64,000 bases of DNA. Source: Ulota crispa. Taxonomy: Eukaryota; Streptophyta; Bryopsida; Orthotrichales; Orthotrichaceae. How positions within the stretch are numbered: position 1 is the stretch's first letter; every line of letters begins with the position of its first letter. The notes under the pieces were generated by a model. That model was not told the origin of the DNA. It did no database searches and saw only the letters and a program-made list of their open reading frames with translations. Both the position numbers and the translations under genes were made by a program. The DNA lies in assembly GCA_963920765.1 (NCBI GenBank), contig OY987243.1:20641419-20705418 (forward strand), read 5' to 3'. Positions 1-11,087 of the stretch are shown one piece after another.

Positions 1-1
1 G

Positions 2-385
2 CACCAATTAGACTTGCAAGCACCCTTTTTCAAGATGACAATGAAGAACCATTCGGCAAAGGTGATGGAGGAACGTGGTTCCGCAAACCCTGTCTCTACT
101 TTATGGCAGAGGTTGGCATACAATGTCTTGTTGCAAAGCAAGATTGGTGAATACATTCAAGTTGCAGAAATTGCTGTTACAGCCGTGCTCGATAGTGTTG
201 AAGACGAGAGGACCTTCTCAACCTTGGCCTTTTGCAAGATGAAGGTGAGAAATCGATTGCAGGACAACTTAGACAATTGTATTCGAATGTTCAGTCAGCA
301 GTTTTATACGCTGGAAAACTTTCCATATGCCGCAGCCTTTACGAAATGGAGTGAGGACTCTCATTGTAGAGGTGTTCAGCAGTAG
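2..385 (+). pseudogene. hAT-type transposase C-terminal fragment, cut by left window edge
   Basis: The frame is open from the first bases of the window to a stop at 383-385, so this is the 3' end of a longer coding region or relic. The segment SVEDERTFSTLAFCKMKVRN followed by RLQDNL matches the hAT dimerisation domain pattern (short acidic run, ER-FS core, then R-N-R-L), the best conserved part of hAT transposases and of domesticated hAT/zinc-finger proteins. Nothing upstream (BED finger, catalytic acidic residues) can be seen because of the edge. After the conserved block come about 35 residues with no recognisable domain. It could be a live transposase, a relic or a domesticated gene; the visible piece has no internal stop. 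Domain assignment is from pattern memory, not a search. Confidence 0.65.
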
Positions 386-1320
386 GACTGAACTCTAGGG
401 TTCTGCTTGAGGGTTATTTGTTAGCAAAACTGTCTGCACAGTATTAGTTAGTGTAGAAGGATTGCTACTGAGATTTTAAACTTGTATTAACTTTGTGGGG
501 GTGGGGGGGAATCTACGCTGCTTTGGACAGACTCTACGGAGGGAGGTTCGAATCCTCAGTATATTTTAAATGTTGTAGGACAAACATGTCATGTACATGT
601 ATGGATGTTGGGCGCAAAGTTCACATAAAAACTGCACGAGCTGACTTACTTGCAGGTTCAGCAAGAAGAGCAACAGATTTTCAATTAAAAATTTGCATAC
701 ATAAGAGTATATACTCTTTAGTGTATTCCTATTAATCTTTTAGTCCTGCCCCTGAAGTCAATCAAAAACTTTGATAATTGACGAGAATGAGGAGCCACTT
801 CTGGCAATAAAAAAAATTACATGTCGCCAAAGTCTTACTCAGTTTTTCATCCAAAAGCCTCCAGAACTTACTATTACCACCAAAAAAAAGCCGCAAAGGC
901 CCCTGTAAATAATACCAGGGTGCGTCTCGCTCTACCCTGCACATTCGTTAAAATAAACCCTGGTCGTGGACACTCAACTATGGAAGGGTTTGTCGGAATT
1001 TGCCTTACGCAAATCCGTGAATGTTGACATTTGGAAGATGCGCGGTGTTTAATTGTTGTCACGATGCTGCTTTTCACAACTGCAAAGAAGTTTACAATTG
1101 TCGAGTGCTTGGCGATCAAGTTCCAAAGTGTTCAAACTTCTGTACGTAGTACTTCTCTCTAGCCAGAGGCGGAGCTTTATGACGGAGATGTGTCGAAATT
1201 CTAGACACCTCATTGACAGATGTTGCGAACCGGCTCCTGAATCACTTCTTTGCAAATTCTGCCCGCGCTTCAGTCACCACTTTTCACCGGAATTCGATCT
1301 GTCTTGTCTAGAGTGAGCAG
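386..1320. other. Intergenic stretch, no supported gene
   Basis: I see no coding region with family similarity here; the short open frames overlap each other on both strands. A G-rich run lies at 495-511. A GGTTCGAATCC motif at 545-555 resembles a tRNA B-box but has no matching acceptor stem. The last few hundred bases are probably promoter and 5' leader of the PhzF-family gene downstream. Confidence 0.5.
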
Positions 1321-1455
1321 GTGAGTTATCTTTGAGTTTCTTCGAACTTCGTAGTGCTGGACCAGATGTGCTGTGCGTTTGAATATGGCTTTTGTTAATT
1401 GAGGCGCAGTTCAATTTAGGTGATGTTTGAATTGACATTCGTACGAGGGTTTCAG
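1321..1455 (+). other. Candidate 5'-UTR intron of the PhzF-family gene
   Basis: A good donor (gagcag|gtgagt) at 1321 and an acceptor (gggtttcag|at) ending at 1455 bound a 135-base T-rich stretch shortly before the ATG at 1493. The upstream exon has a stop in the frame that would join, so the intron would lie in the leader. Inferred from splice signals only. Confidence 0.4.
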
Positions 1456-1492
1456 ATTTATAAGAGGATTGATCGGGCTTTCTAGGGTAGCT

Positions 1493-2365
1493 ATGGCGGC
1501 ATGTTTGTTCCCTGTATCACAAGCCCTAGAAGAATCTACAAATCTTGTGAACTACGCGCAGCTCGACGCATTTACAGCTGAGCCGTTCAAAGGGAATCCG
1601 GCTATGGTGTGTCTGTTGCCCGTCGACAGAAGTAAAGAGTGGATGCAAAAAATTGCCGCGGAGTTTAATGCTCCTATGACGGCTTTCTTGATTGCTCGTT
1701 CGACAGCGACAGGTGAATTCAACATCCGCTTCTTCACGGTCACGGTCGAGGTCCAAGTATGCGGCCATGCGACGTTAGCATCCGCTTACCTAATGTTCAA
1801 ATCAAACCTAGCTCCAGGCTCCTCCGTGCTCTTCCACGCATCCACAGCGACGTTAGTAGTGAATAAGATCGAGAGTAGCGAGGGTTGGCAGGGGCAGATG
1901 GAGCTCACGTTACCTCTCGTAGACACGGTCGCAACCAACACGGAAGTAACGCTACCTCGAACATTGCAAGGGTGCGAGGTGATCTCGACCTACAAGTCAA
2001 GCCGTGGAAATGTGATACTGGAGCTGGCGAGTGCGAAGCAGGTGGAGACGCTGGAACCGTGTATCGAAGAGATTCTGGCAGGGCCGGGGGCGTTGCTGGT
2101 GACGGGGAAAGGCAGTGATGGAGGGTTTGATTTCGTGTCGCGCGTGTTCTTGCCCGATCACGGAGTACCGGAGGATCCCGTGTGCGGAATGGCGCACTGT
2201 GCGTTGGCGTCGCTGTGGGCGGGCAAGCTCGGGAAGCAGAATCTGGTGGCGTACCAGGCATCGAAGCGAGGCGGCGTGCTGGAGCTCTTCGTCCACAGAG
2301 ATTCCAAATGCGTTGTGTTGCGAGGAACTGCCGTTCTGGTCGCCATTGGTGTGCTTCTGAGCTGA
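1493..2365 (+). CDS. PhzF/PBLD-family isomerase-like protein, intronless, catalytic Glu replaced
   Basis: The 290-residue product matches the usual full length of the phenazine-biosynthesis-like (PhzF, human PBLD, E. coli YddE) family, two-lobed diaminopimelate-epimerase-fold proteins that isomerise small metabolites; the plant substrates are mostly unknown. Visible motifs in order: QLDAFTAEPFKGNPAMVCLL at the N-terminus, MQKIAAEFNAPMTAFL, TVTVEVQVCGHATLAS, DFVSRVF, and HGVPEDPVCGMAHCALASLW near the C-terminus. The conserved Glu of the N-[LV]-S-E-T motif, the general acid/base in characterised members, is Met here (NAPMT), and the EDPV-GSAH motif reads EDPVCGMAH. The His of CGHATLAS and the Asp of EDP remain. 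ATG 1493 gives the normal N-terminus; a near-cognate TTG lies 24 bases upstream in frame. The coding region is one exon and is GC-rich against AT-rich flanks, which would fit a retrocopy. A TTAA element begins about 50 bases after the stop. Confidence 0.9.
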   Translation: MAACLFPVSQALEESTNLVNYAQLDAFTAEPFKGNPAMVCLLPVDRSKEWMQKIAAEFNAPMTAFLIARSTATGEFNIRFFTVTVEVQVCGHATLASAYLMFKSNLAPGSSVLFHASTATLVVNKIESSEGWQGQMELTLPLVDTVATNTEVTLPRTLQGCEVISTYKSSRGNVILELASAKQVETLEPCIEEILAGPGALLVTGKGSDGGFDFVSRVFLPDHGVPEDPVCGMAHCALASLWAGKLGKQNLVAYQASKRGGVLELFVHRDSKCVVLRGTAVLVAIGVLLS

Positions 2366-2416
2366 CCAAATTTTGCTACTCAAGTAAGATAGACATACCC
2401 ATACCCAACCGTATAA

Positions 2417-2642
2417 ACTCTAAAGGAGTGAGCGTGCCGCTGCAACCAGTAGAATATGAGGTGTTTTTCTTGTATTTGAAATAGATTCACACCTTTATTG
2501 CATTTGAGATCAACAAAGAGGTTGGAGAATAGATCAAAGTGGCTATAGTAAACTACTTGAGATCCCAAATTAAAACTTCTTATTGGTAGCAAATGTCAAT
2601 TATATGACAGCATATATATTATGCCCTATTGTCATTTACAGG
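2417..2642 (-). mobile_element. TTAA-flanked MITE, 226 bp (same family as 4065-4289)
   Basis: This is an inverted, roughly 80 percent similar copy of 4065-4289, judged by eye. Both contain the shared segment GAGCGTGCCGCTGCAACCAG and end in degenerate CCCTAAAGG-type termini. The flanks have decayed (ataa and tcaa where TTAA is expected). It begins about 50 bases after the PhzF stop, so it may supply part of that gene's 3' UTR. Confidence 0.6.
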
Positions 2643-2646
2643 TCAA

Positions 2647-3674
2647 GGGTTTGGGGTACCTCAATGTCTCGGAAAATTTAGGAATTTTTTTTGTAAGGTT
2701 AGCCTTTCAACAAGCTATCATGGAATGTAATTTTTGTGAAAAAACGTATTGTATTATATTTTATATTAAAGGGCAAAGTTGCAGCTCATAGGGTCCCTAT
2801 TAGCGACTCTAGACTACCCTTGAAATTGCTTGGATATGTTCCCATAGTGGCACTAGATGGTCCCAATCGTAACTGTCCCAAAATAGCTTAGCAACTGACA
2901 TGTGGCAAAACTTGCTTATGCAAGTAACATTCATTGCTACACTATGGGTTCAACAATGTGTGGTGAAATCCATGGTGCGGGATTGGGGAGGGGTTAGAAA
3001 TGGGTGTGTCTACCTTATGTAAGGAAGAGGATACTATTAAGGAAGAGGATACTATTAGCGTCACTTTACATGTGAGACGAGTGTAATTTTCGGGATCATT
3101 GAAAACAGCTGTGGAAAGATTACTTTGGATACAAGAGCCAAAAAAAATCATGCATTTTTCGAATGGAGCTTGTAGATCCTTGCAAGTGAGAGTACACAAC
3201 TCCAGTTCCATTCAAATACCAATAGCTTTACCAAAGTCGGGTTTGCATCATTTGCTCATATGCCGTAACCATGTGTGTGCACTAAGTTTGTTATGAGTAG
3301 ATGCAAGTGTGGGAATTGGAATGAAAGCTCTAATGGTTTTGTATCCTTTACATACATACATGCATGTGTGCGTACAGTAACATCTGTTTTCATATCTCTT
3401 CACATTTTCTCAAACTAGTCACTCAAACATCAATTTCTATTGGAGGTTCCTCTTTGCCTGCAGATCTCTCCTTCAAAAAAAAAATCCTTGGTAATTTGAG
3501 TGTCAATTACAATGTGCTTATATTGCTATGCAGTGAATCCGCTCTAGGTTGCATGTGCAATGTCAATCTACAACATCCATGTTTACAACTTATCTAAACT
3601 AAATTTTAATAGAAAACATTAAGAATCACAATATAAAGCCACCAGCTTAGGTTTTTTTGAATTGACATATATTG
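2647..3674. other. AT-rich intergenic DNA, no gene seen
   Basis: I see only short open frames without family similarity. A local direct repeat, ggaagaggatactatta, occurs twice at about 3024-3058. Confidence 0.5.
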
Positions 3675-3678
3675 TTAA

Positions 3679-4040
3679 TCCTTAAATGTTGGGTTGGTAA
3701 CCGCAAGCTTGTCTTGTGCAAGAGCTCTACAATGCCGTGACAATGCCCACCCTAAAAGATTGTTTTTGAAAATTGTAACAGTCAACAGTGCATGATATCC
3801 TCATGAAAATGTCAAGAATGGCAATATGGGACCTAACATTGTGTCTTTAAATTTTCTCACAATTTTGATTACATAAAAATATGAGTGTATTTTGTGAGGT
3901 TGTTCTTTACCATCCATGGTGGCCCATGTATTTATGGTCACTTTTGAAAAAAAAAACATACCAAAATTACTTTTATTCTATACTTTAGAGTGTTTTTTTG
4001 AAGCCAGTTGACGAAAAACATCTGCCTCAGCATTTAGGGG
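3679..4040. mobile_element. TTAA-flanked MITE, 362 bp
   Basis: It is bounded by TTAA at 3675-3678 and 4041-4044. The left end TCCTTAAATGTT and right end CATTTAGGGG are inverted terminal repeats of the CCCCTAAATG subtype. The interior is an inverted relative of 59927-60285, sharing the region around the cacaattt/ggcattgt blocks. Confidence 0.6.
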
Positions 4041-4064
4041 TTAATGATTAGTTACAACTGTTAA

Positions 4065-4289
4065 CCCTTAAAGGACCATAAGGCATTGTATATATGTTGC
4101 CATATAATCGGTATTTGCTACTGGTAAAAAGTTTTGATTTGGGATCTCAAGTAGCTCACTAGAACCGCTTTGATATATTCTGCAACTCCTTTGTTGATCT
4201 CAAATGTAGTAGAGGTGTGGATCCATTCCAAATACAAGAAAAATACCCCGTATTGTACTGGTTGCAGCGGCACGCTCAGTCCCTTAGGG
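4065..4289 (+). mobile_element. TTAA-flanked MITE, 225 bp
   Basis: TTAA lies at 4061-4064 and 4290-4293. The termini CCCTTAAAGGACC and its inverse AGTCCCTTAGGG pair. It is the intact-flank copy of the family also found inverted at 2417-2642. It lies about 650 bases upstream of the GLYK start codon. Confidence 0.7.
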
Positions 4290-4293
4290 TTAA

Positions 4294-4938
4294 ACAAAAG
4301 GTGACGTAACACAACATGTGCATTCTTCTTTGAATTTCACATTCCCTGTATACAGTATCTGGTAAAGTACTCAAAATCGAAGCCATAAGACGCGCCGCGT
4401 ATTGCCGCGGACTGCCGCAGACTGCCGCGTTTCACATATCCTGATTCCTGAGTGAGGACTTTCGTTCTGATACCGCAGCACCCCGGCGCATCGCCATCGC
4501 CATCGTTATCGTTGTAGGCACAGCAACGTCTTCAACATTTCGAATCGCACTCTGTTCAGGCAAATATCGTTCGAGCTGCTTGAATTTGCAGCATTCAGAG
4601 GAAGATTAAGAGACGAGTAAAATAAAACTATAAAAAAATACATGTCATGATTGTTGCATCCTCATCCGCATTGTGTCAGTTCGAGCTTCGAGCTTTTGAG
4701 TCCGCATGTTGAATTCCTGTTTCGAGCACTGCTGTCCTTGAACTTGCCTTGCGACGGTGGCCTTTCTGTGGAGTTTTAATCTGTAATTTAGGGTGTGAGG
4801 TTTCGCTTCACAGCCTCATTGCTGGATTGACCTGAATTGACGCGATTTTGAACAGGCATTGTGAGAAATTCGAGGAGGTCACTTGAAGTAGAGTCTGCAT
4901 TGGAATCTGAGAGAAGCTGGTGAAGGTCCGTGAGAGAA
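4294..4938 (+). promoter_or_regulatory. GLYK upstream region with GC-rich decamer repeat
   Basis: This is probably the promoter and 5' leader of GLYK. At about 4400-4432 a decamer of the form ACTGCCGCGG/A occurs about three times in tandem, a GC-rich island in AT-rich sequence, and CATCGCCATCG repeats follow at 4488-4510. No clear TATA element decides the transcription start. Confidence 0.35.
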
Positions 4939-7900
4939 ATGGAGGCCGCTGTGTCGAGTGCGGTGTCCATGGCGACCAAGCCTTCAGCGCATTCAAGGGC
5001 GCCGTATTTCAAAGGCGCGACGGGGAAACGAAAGCCTGGATTGAAGAGCTCCATGTTAGGGAGATTAGTGGCCGTTCCGCAGCGCAGGCGAGACGTGATG
5101 AGGTTGTGCGCGGGAGAGGTGCGATTAGCAGGAGAGGTCATAAAGAAACCAGTAGAAATCAAAGCTGAAAGTGAGCCTGCGGAGCCTCCAACATTCCCCT
5201 TGCTGGACTTGTACGAATTCATCACAAGGTAGGTTTTGGAACAACATTTTCCACCTTATCGTCTTCCCTTTGAATGCATTGAAGATGTATTTGCGAGCAC
5301 TTTGGGACGAAGAATTCACCGTCATATCAGATTAAACAGTTTAGATATGCAGGTTTTGTGAAAACAGAAAGATTTATGTAGGATTTGAGCTTGTAGAAAA
5401 CCTTCTATTGAATCGATATTCCTCAGCGTTTTGGTTCTAAACCCTTACTCCAAGATCTTGCCCCTCCAGTGGACCGCTGCTGAAGAAGACAGGTTTTTCC
5501 GAAGAATTGGTTGCACAGCGGATTGCCGAGTGGCTTTCGATCGGAGCCAAGCTGTCACGCCAGCTGCGATTCGACGAATTCCGACTTTCTCACTCTGAGA
5601 AAGTTCGCATCTATCATTATTATGTGCCTGTATTTCTTTGGTGCAAGCAGGAGTTGCAGCGCCATACCGCTAAGTTCAAGGAAGGCGGAGAAGTGCCTCC
5701 TTTGGTGGTAATTATCCTATAAATGCCTAAATTAGGCTTCTTGTATTATGAACAGTTTGGAGTAGGTCATGTGAGAACATATTTTGTTCCATTTTTTTAT
5801 CCTATTTGACCGAAACATGCAATGTTCTGCAATGATTTTAGTCACTTTGTTTCATAACCGTGAATCCTTGGTTTTTTAGAGTTTAGTGTTTCCTCCTCTC
5901 TTTACTTTTAGGGAACTAATCGCAGTCAATGAATTCTGATCATTTGTGTCCATTTTTGGGATTTGTTGACAGATTGGCATCAGTGCCCCGCAGGGATGCG
6001 GCAAAACAACAATCGTTTACTCTCTTGAGTACCTGTTTAACTCTCTTGGCAGGTGATTCAATACCCCTCTTGACCTAAATTCGTCTTCCGCAATCTTTTT
6101 AAGGTTTTGTTGGGCTGCTGTATGAATTGTGATTGGGAGGGGTTTGCTTACAGTCGAGCTGCCTCTATTTCAATCGATGACTTCTACCTCACAGCGTCGG
6201 AACAGGTATGTCCAGGAGTTGCCGACCTTCACATTTCCTTCATCGATGTGCAGTTTTTCTGGGTTTGAATTGGGAGAGCTTTGTATAAGTGCTACGTGGA
6301 CTAGTTGAGAGACAAGTTAATTGTAATATTTGGCATTGTCTCATTATAATACCACTCTTTTGTGTCCACTTTGTATGTTGCAGAAAAAGCTCTCAGCAAG
6401 CAATCCCGGAAATAAGCTTCTGGAGGTAATCTTACCTCTTGCTGATTATCAGGTCTTGGTTGTAATATAATCACTAGTTGAGAATCCAACTCCCGGAGAT
6501 TTTGGACGAAATCTAGCTCCGTTACAATTGGCAGGATTTACGGTGGAAAGCTGCATTTAAGTGGCGGGATTTAATGCCGCTAGTTTATTAGAACACCTCA
6601 TGAGGTTCTTCTAGTTAATTTCAGTATATTGTGATCAATCTCTACCTCATTTATTTCCCTACAGGGATTTTCAGTGTCAGGATTGTCTGTAATATGATAT
6701 CATATCCTTACGGAATGATTGTATGTGCGCAATTAGATGCGGGGTAATGCAGGGAGTCATGATCTGCAGCTTGGAACTGAGACCTTAAACGCTTTGCGGT
6801 CACTCACAACCAGTGGTTCGCCTCAACCCACCCACCTGGTTCAAACCCTTGCTCTTCCCATTCAGCATATGTCTTGTAGCCTCCTATTCTGACCATTCTC
6901 TTCCATGTCCTGTAATCCATAAACTCTCTTAAGCATACCAAAATCTCACATGCTTGTGGTAAGTTTTTGAGGTTGGCTGCTTGTTGCATGCATGTTTTAC
7001 TCTTTACTTTGTGAGTAATGCTTTGGCCGAAGTCAAGAATTGTCTTCTGCACATCCACGCACAAAATGCACAAAGTGTAGCTGACTTTAATATGAGTGTA
7101 GGCATTAGACTCGCCGACGTAAGAAGCTTCTCTGTACACAAATGCCCGTCATTATTATTTCTCATGTTTGCTACTCTCTGGGGTCTCGCAGGAAAAGAAT
7201 TCAAGATTCCACGGTATAACAAGGTATGTCTTCTTTACTCTCGTATATCTCCCTTGCCTTGTATCAATTTGTTTCCTACAGAACGTACGCGGAGGATCTC
7301 TTGCACTCCGTGAGTCTTGTCACTGTAGCCCATTGTCCTGTTGTACTAACTCTAACAAGTCCCTTTTGGATGTTGCAGTCTGCAAATGCTGGTTCAGGTG
7401 ACCGTGCAGATCCATCACAATGGTCAAAGATCAAGGGCCCAGTGAAGGTAATATATTATCTTTCACTTCCTTGGTGAATGATATGCTGACCAAGTAACAT
7501 GAAAACAGTTTGTCAAGGGTTCTAACGTCAAGTTTGAACAGGTGGTGCTTTTTGAAGGCTGGATGCTGGGGTTTGAACCTCAAGACGAATCTGCAGTTAC
7601 TGCTGTTGATTCTCAGGTATGCAAGTAGATTCTTGCTTTTGCAATTTGAAGCTGAGTTGGATATTTTAACTGGTAGTAAGGTACTTTTATGTGGCAACAC
7701 CTTTAGGGCTGGGACCTTATGTGGAAGTATTGGTGCAGCTTGCAGCTGTGAACAGGAATTTGGAACCTTACTACGATGCTTGGCACAAATTTATCGACTC
7801 ATGGGTCGTCATCCAAGTCGATGACCCCAATTGGGTATTCCAATGGCGTTTACAGGTAATTCATGCAATCCGTATCCTGGTTCTTTCGGAAATGAGTGAG

Positions 7901-8805
7901 CGGGTCAAAGGCTCTACTTCCCTAAACCCTATCTTAAAATCTAATAAGAAGTAATTGGAAAACTCTCCAGTGCTGAAAATACTTTTTCCAGAAGGTTTTG
8001 GAATTTATGTTTTCTAGTTAAGAAAGATCATGCGTTGTAGCATCGCCGTTGATAAGGTAGAGTTGCAAGAATTGGATAAATCAAGTGATGTCCATAACTA
8101 TTTTGCAAAAGAGAATATGAAGATGGAATACTCCATTGTATTCCGTGTTGCGTCACAGTTTTGAATCGAGGTCTGGCTAAATCTTAAACGGTGCTGTCCA
8201 GGCGGAGATTGCAATGAGGGCAGATGGAAGGGCAGGAATGACAGACGAGCAGGTAACTTCTATGGCCTTTTCATTTATGACTGACGATTGATTTTGTGAT
8301 CATTCTTGCGTTTTTCACGATCAGAACTAGCTGCACCGTATTTCTTTCGTTCACAATTAGTAACTACGTCAAGGGCTATCTAACCATCTCTATTGGTAAT
8401 AAAAAACGTATTGCTCCCTATCAAATGCCATAACTCACTGTTGATATGCTCTAGTGTTTTGAAATTGATCTTCGCTAGTAGTTTTGGATGAAGAATGTGC
8501 CTCGATGTAGAAAATCCAGCAAATATCCTTTCATTTCACTGAGTCCAAAATTCCCATATCTCCATGTGTTGAAATATGCTCTGATATCTTCTCCGTTTCC
8601 ATGTTTTTATTATTACATCTTATGTTGTTTGCATCTCTTATGCATCGCTTGGTGTTGTATCTTCCAGGTGGCTGATTTCGTTTCAAGGTACATCCCTGCT
8701 TACAAAGCCTATTTGCCAGCTCTCTACAAGCAGAGCTCTGAGAGCACAAGAAAAGAGCACACGTTGTTGCTCCAAATTGATGAGAGCCGCAACCCTATCA
8801 GTTAA
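4939..8805 (+). CDS. GLYK: D-glycerate 3-kinase, chloroplastic (12 exons)
   Basis: This enzyme phosphorylates glycerate to 3-phosphoglycerate in the chloroplast, the last step of photorespiration. Joining 4939-5228, 5470-5707, 5973-6052, 6154-6205, 6384-6425, 6737-6812, 7192-7223, 7379-7447, 7542-7616, 7739-7855, 8202-8252 and 8668-8805 gives 1260 bases, 419 residues, with phases consistent at every junction. The first 80 or so residues are basic and Ser/Ala-rich, as in a plastid transit peptide. Then come RIYHYYVPVFLWCKQEL, the P-loop GISAPQGCGKTT (exon 3), ISIDDFYLT (Walker-B-like Asp pair, exon 4), NPGNKLLE|MRGNAGSHDLQLG, PRYNK|SANAGSGDRADPSQW, VVLFEGWMLGF, YYDAWHKFIDSWVVIQ, and VADFVSRYIPAYKAYLPALY near the end. 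Order and spacing match the plant enzyme throughout. ATG 4939 was chosen because the frame upstream starts only at a GTG. The exon 6 donor (acca|gtggtt) is weak and is the least certain boundary. No frameshift or stop was found. Confidence 0.95.
7282..7309 (+). other. Candidate 28-nt frameshifting cassette exon in GLYK intron 7
   Basis: Between exons 7 and 8, a pyrimidine-rich acceptor (gtttcctacag|aa) and a consensus donor (ctcc|gtgagt) bound 28 bases. The D-glycerate kinase family has no residues here (PRYNK joins directly to the SANAGSGDRAD block), and 28 is not a multiple of three, so inclusion would shift the frame. Inferred from splice signals only. Confidence 0.3.
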
Positions 8806-9794
8806 GGTAACCCAGACTTTAGAGAAAAGCTCAATCGTGGAGCTCAAGTTATTGTGGTACACTATTGCAATTGGTTGCCGAAATCTGTATTGTTTTCGTA
8901 TGGAGCTCCACAAAAGCTATGAGGATGTGTGGGTAGACTAGTGCCACTGAATTAAACAAGCGCTTGCTTCATTGTGCTCAATTTGTAGCAACAGAGCCTC
9001 ATGTAGAGTTGCTGCTTCTTTCCATTGCGACATCTAGATACTAAGTTTAATGCAGATCTCTGGTTGCTCTAATTGTGTCTATCATGCGTCGTTCATTACA
9101 TTTTGAAATAGAAATTTGCAAGGCATTTGCTCAATCTAGAGCATTTCATGGTGACAGGTGCAGGTGTATTTTGTTGAAACGTAGCAATTGTGGACACTTG
9201 TTACATGATTGTGTCAACAACAAAGAGTTGAGGATGAGAGAAAAGAACCGTGTATAGAATCTCCACTATATATACCGCGTAGAATAATCTATACATTCAT
9301 AAAACCAAGAGTCAACTCCTTTTTCCTCAAACTATTATTATTGTAGTCCAAGTTGGATGGATAGGATTGAAATTACGGATTGTCCAAGTACCTTGATTAG
9401 AGATGTGTCTTATTTTATTTTTTTTCCATGGAAATCATTTCTGTATAGGTCTATTCAAGTCCTTGTCAATTCAAACTAGCCAATTTTCCTTATAATTTAG
9501 TACAAAACTTCTTGAAATTGTATGACTTCATAAAAAATTCTTGTTATATTTATATCTGTAAAAATTCTTGGTTCTAAGAGAAGGGAAAAGAGCTAAATTA
9601 AATTTGCCAAAATGAAAAGTAGTAATTTTGTAGCCTTTGGTCAATTGTAGATAAAACACTAAATTTTTGGTTTCAAAATTTGGTGGAAAATATTTGTAGA
9701 TACATTAATATATCTAACCATGTGGATTCATATTTTGGGTCATATTCTCTATTTTGGAAATTTAGCATTTTAATTATTATACTATTTTGCACAA
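8806..9794. other. GLYK 3' flank and AT-rich intergenic DNA
   Basis: The first few hundred bases are likely the GLYK 3' UTR. No further coding signal; open frames are short and without family features. Confidence 0.5.
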
Positions 9795-9803
9795 TAAAAT
9801 ATA

Positions 9804-10217
9804 GGGAATTATTACAGTAACACCCTAAATTGCTAACGGGACACCCCCTCTTAGCATGAAATTTGATAATCTAGTATTGTTTTTGATTTATTAAGTGGTC
9901 CATCATTCAATCACAATATTATCATTTCCTTGAAAGAAAACATGACAAATACAAAAAAAAAAAAAAAAAAAAAATTAATATTATTGCACCAGTATTGTTT
10001 TTTGATATATTTTTGCTTTAAGTAAATCAAAAATCCTATATTTTTAGTTTGAAATTCAAGCACACCTATTTTTTATAGTATAGCCTTAGAATGATAAAGG
10101 TGAAACAAATCTTTTGATCCAAATAAAAAAATCAGCAAAATCAGCATTAAAAATCACATTTTCATGCTCAAAGGGGGTGTCCCGTTAGCAATTTAGGGTG
10201 TCACTATAGTAATTCCC
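9804..10217. mobile_element. MULE-type MITE, 414 bp, perfect 9-bp target duplication
   Basis: Target duplication taaaatata lies at 9795-9803 and 10218-10226, nine bases and identical. The terminal inverted repeats start GGGAATTATTACAGTAACAC and extend at least 40 bases (CCTAAATTGCTAACGGGACA). The interior is AT-rich, has a poly-A run at 9952-9974, and no coding capacity. Nine-base duplications are typical of Mutator-like elements. A second copy is at 19684-20127. Confidence 0.85.
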
Positions 10218-10226
10218 TAAAATATA

Positions 10227-11087
10227 TTTCCATGTTATTATAATCTAAACAAACCTTGGTGTAGAAGGGATTAGAATCATGTCAAGCTTATATAATTTAT
10301 CCAAAATTGTGTAAATAAAGATTATCATACATAACTCATTGAGTAGCTAGCACCAACATCAAACATTAAAAAAAAAAATCCAATTGGGAATGCATCACAA
10401 ACTTACTTTCAATGATTAATTTAGAAGCTATGTCCTTCAAGAAGCAAGGTTGCTATAGTGTAAGCAACTAGCATTGAGCATTTAGATTTGAGCAATCATT
10501 TTTTAAAGATTTTTTTAGGATCTCATAATGGCTTTACAAATCCTCATGCGGACATTATGTTCTTTTAGAATAAAAACTTCGGGATATAAATATAAATTTT
10601 CATTCAAAAATGGATGAACAAAGTCCAATTTGGATGTAAAAAATCCATCCAAAAGTTTCAATGATTGAATTCCAATTTGGATGAAAGCAGATTGTAATGA
10701 ATAAATGCAGATGAATGCCGATGAATGTAGAGGCATTTTTAATGAGATATTTTGAAGTTTGGTTTGGCCTCCTTGAAATTGAGGAGGCTTTCTAACAAAA
10801 AAATCCGCTTTTCTTTTTAAAAAAAACTTATATTTTTCTTGGATTTCTTTCTTTTTCTTGGTTTCTATTTCATTTTTGTATTTATCTTTTCTCCATTTAG
10901 CAAAGCCTCCTTGGATTTGAGGGGCCCCATAGCTTTTCAAGAGGCTTGTAGAGGAGATTTGTTTGATTTTGCACAAACCCAAATATATGGTTTACACAAG
11001 TGTCTTCAGCATGGTAAAAAACACGTAGTTGATTAGGGCAAGAAAGCATATTGATCTTTATCTATAAACAAAACAGTATTATCTATA
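10227..11087. other. AT-rich intergenic DNA, no supported gene
   Basis: A 155-codon minus-strand open frame (10515-10982) is low-complexity and lysine/phenylalanine-rich, has no motif, and sits in AT-rich DNA; I do not accept it. Short inverted pieces (ggcctccttgaaattgagg and its counterpart near 10905) suggest another decayed foldback. Confidence 0.45.

Noticed and set aside
545..555. GGTTCGAATCC, a tRNA B-box look-alike
   Set aside because: The T-stem pairs at four of five positions, but no acceptor stem, anticodon arm or A-box is found at the right distance, so neither a tRNA gene nor a tRNA-derived SINE is supported.
1905..2369. 154-codon minus-strand frame opposite the PhzF gene
   Set aside because: A shadow of the GC-rich coding strand; Pro/Arg/Ser-rich with no family features.
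4788..5225. 145-codon minus-strand frame opposite GLYK exon 1
   Set aside because: Antisense shadow of the transit-peptide exon.
10515..10982. 155-codon minus-strand open frame
   Set aside because: Lys/Phe/Ile-rich low-complexity product in AT-rich DNA, no motif, no promoter or intron signals.
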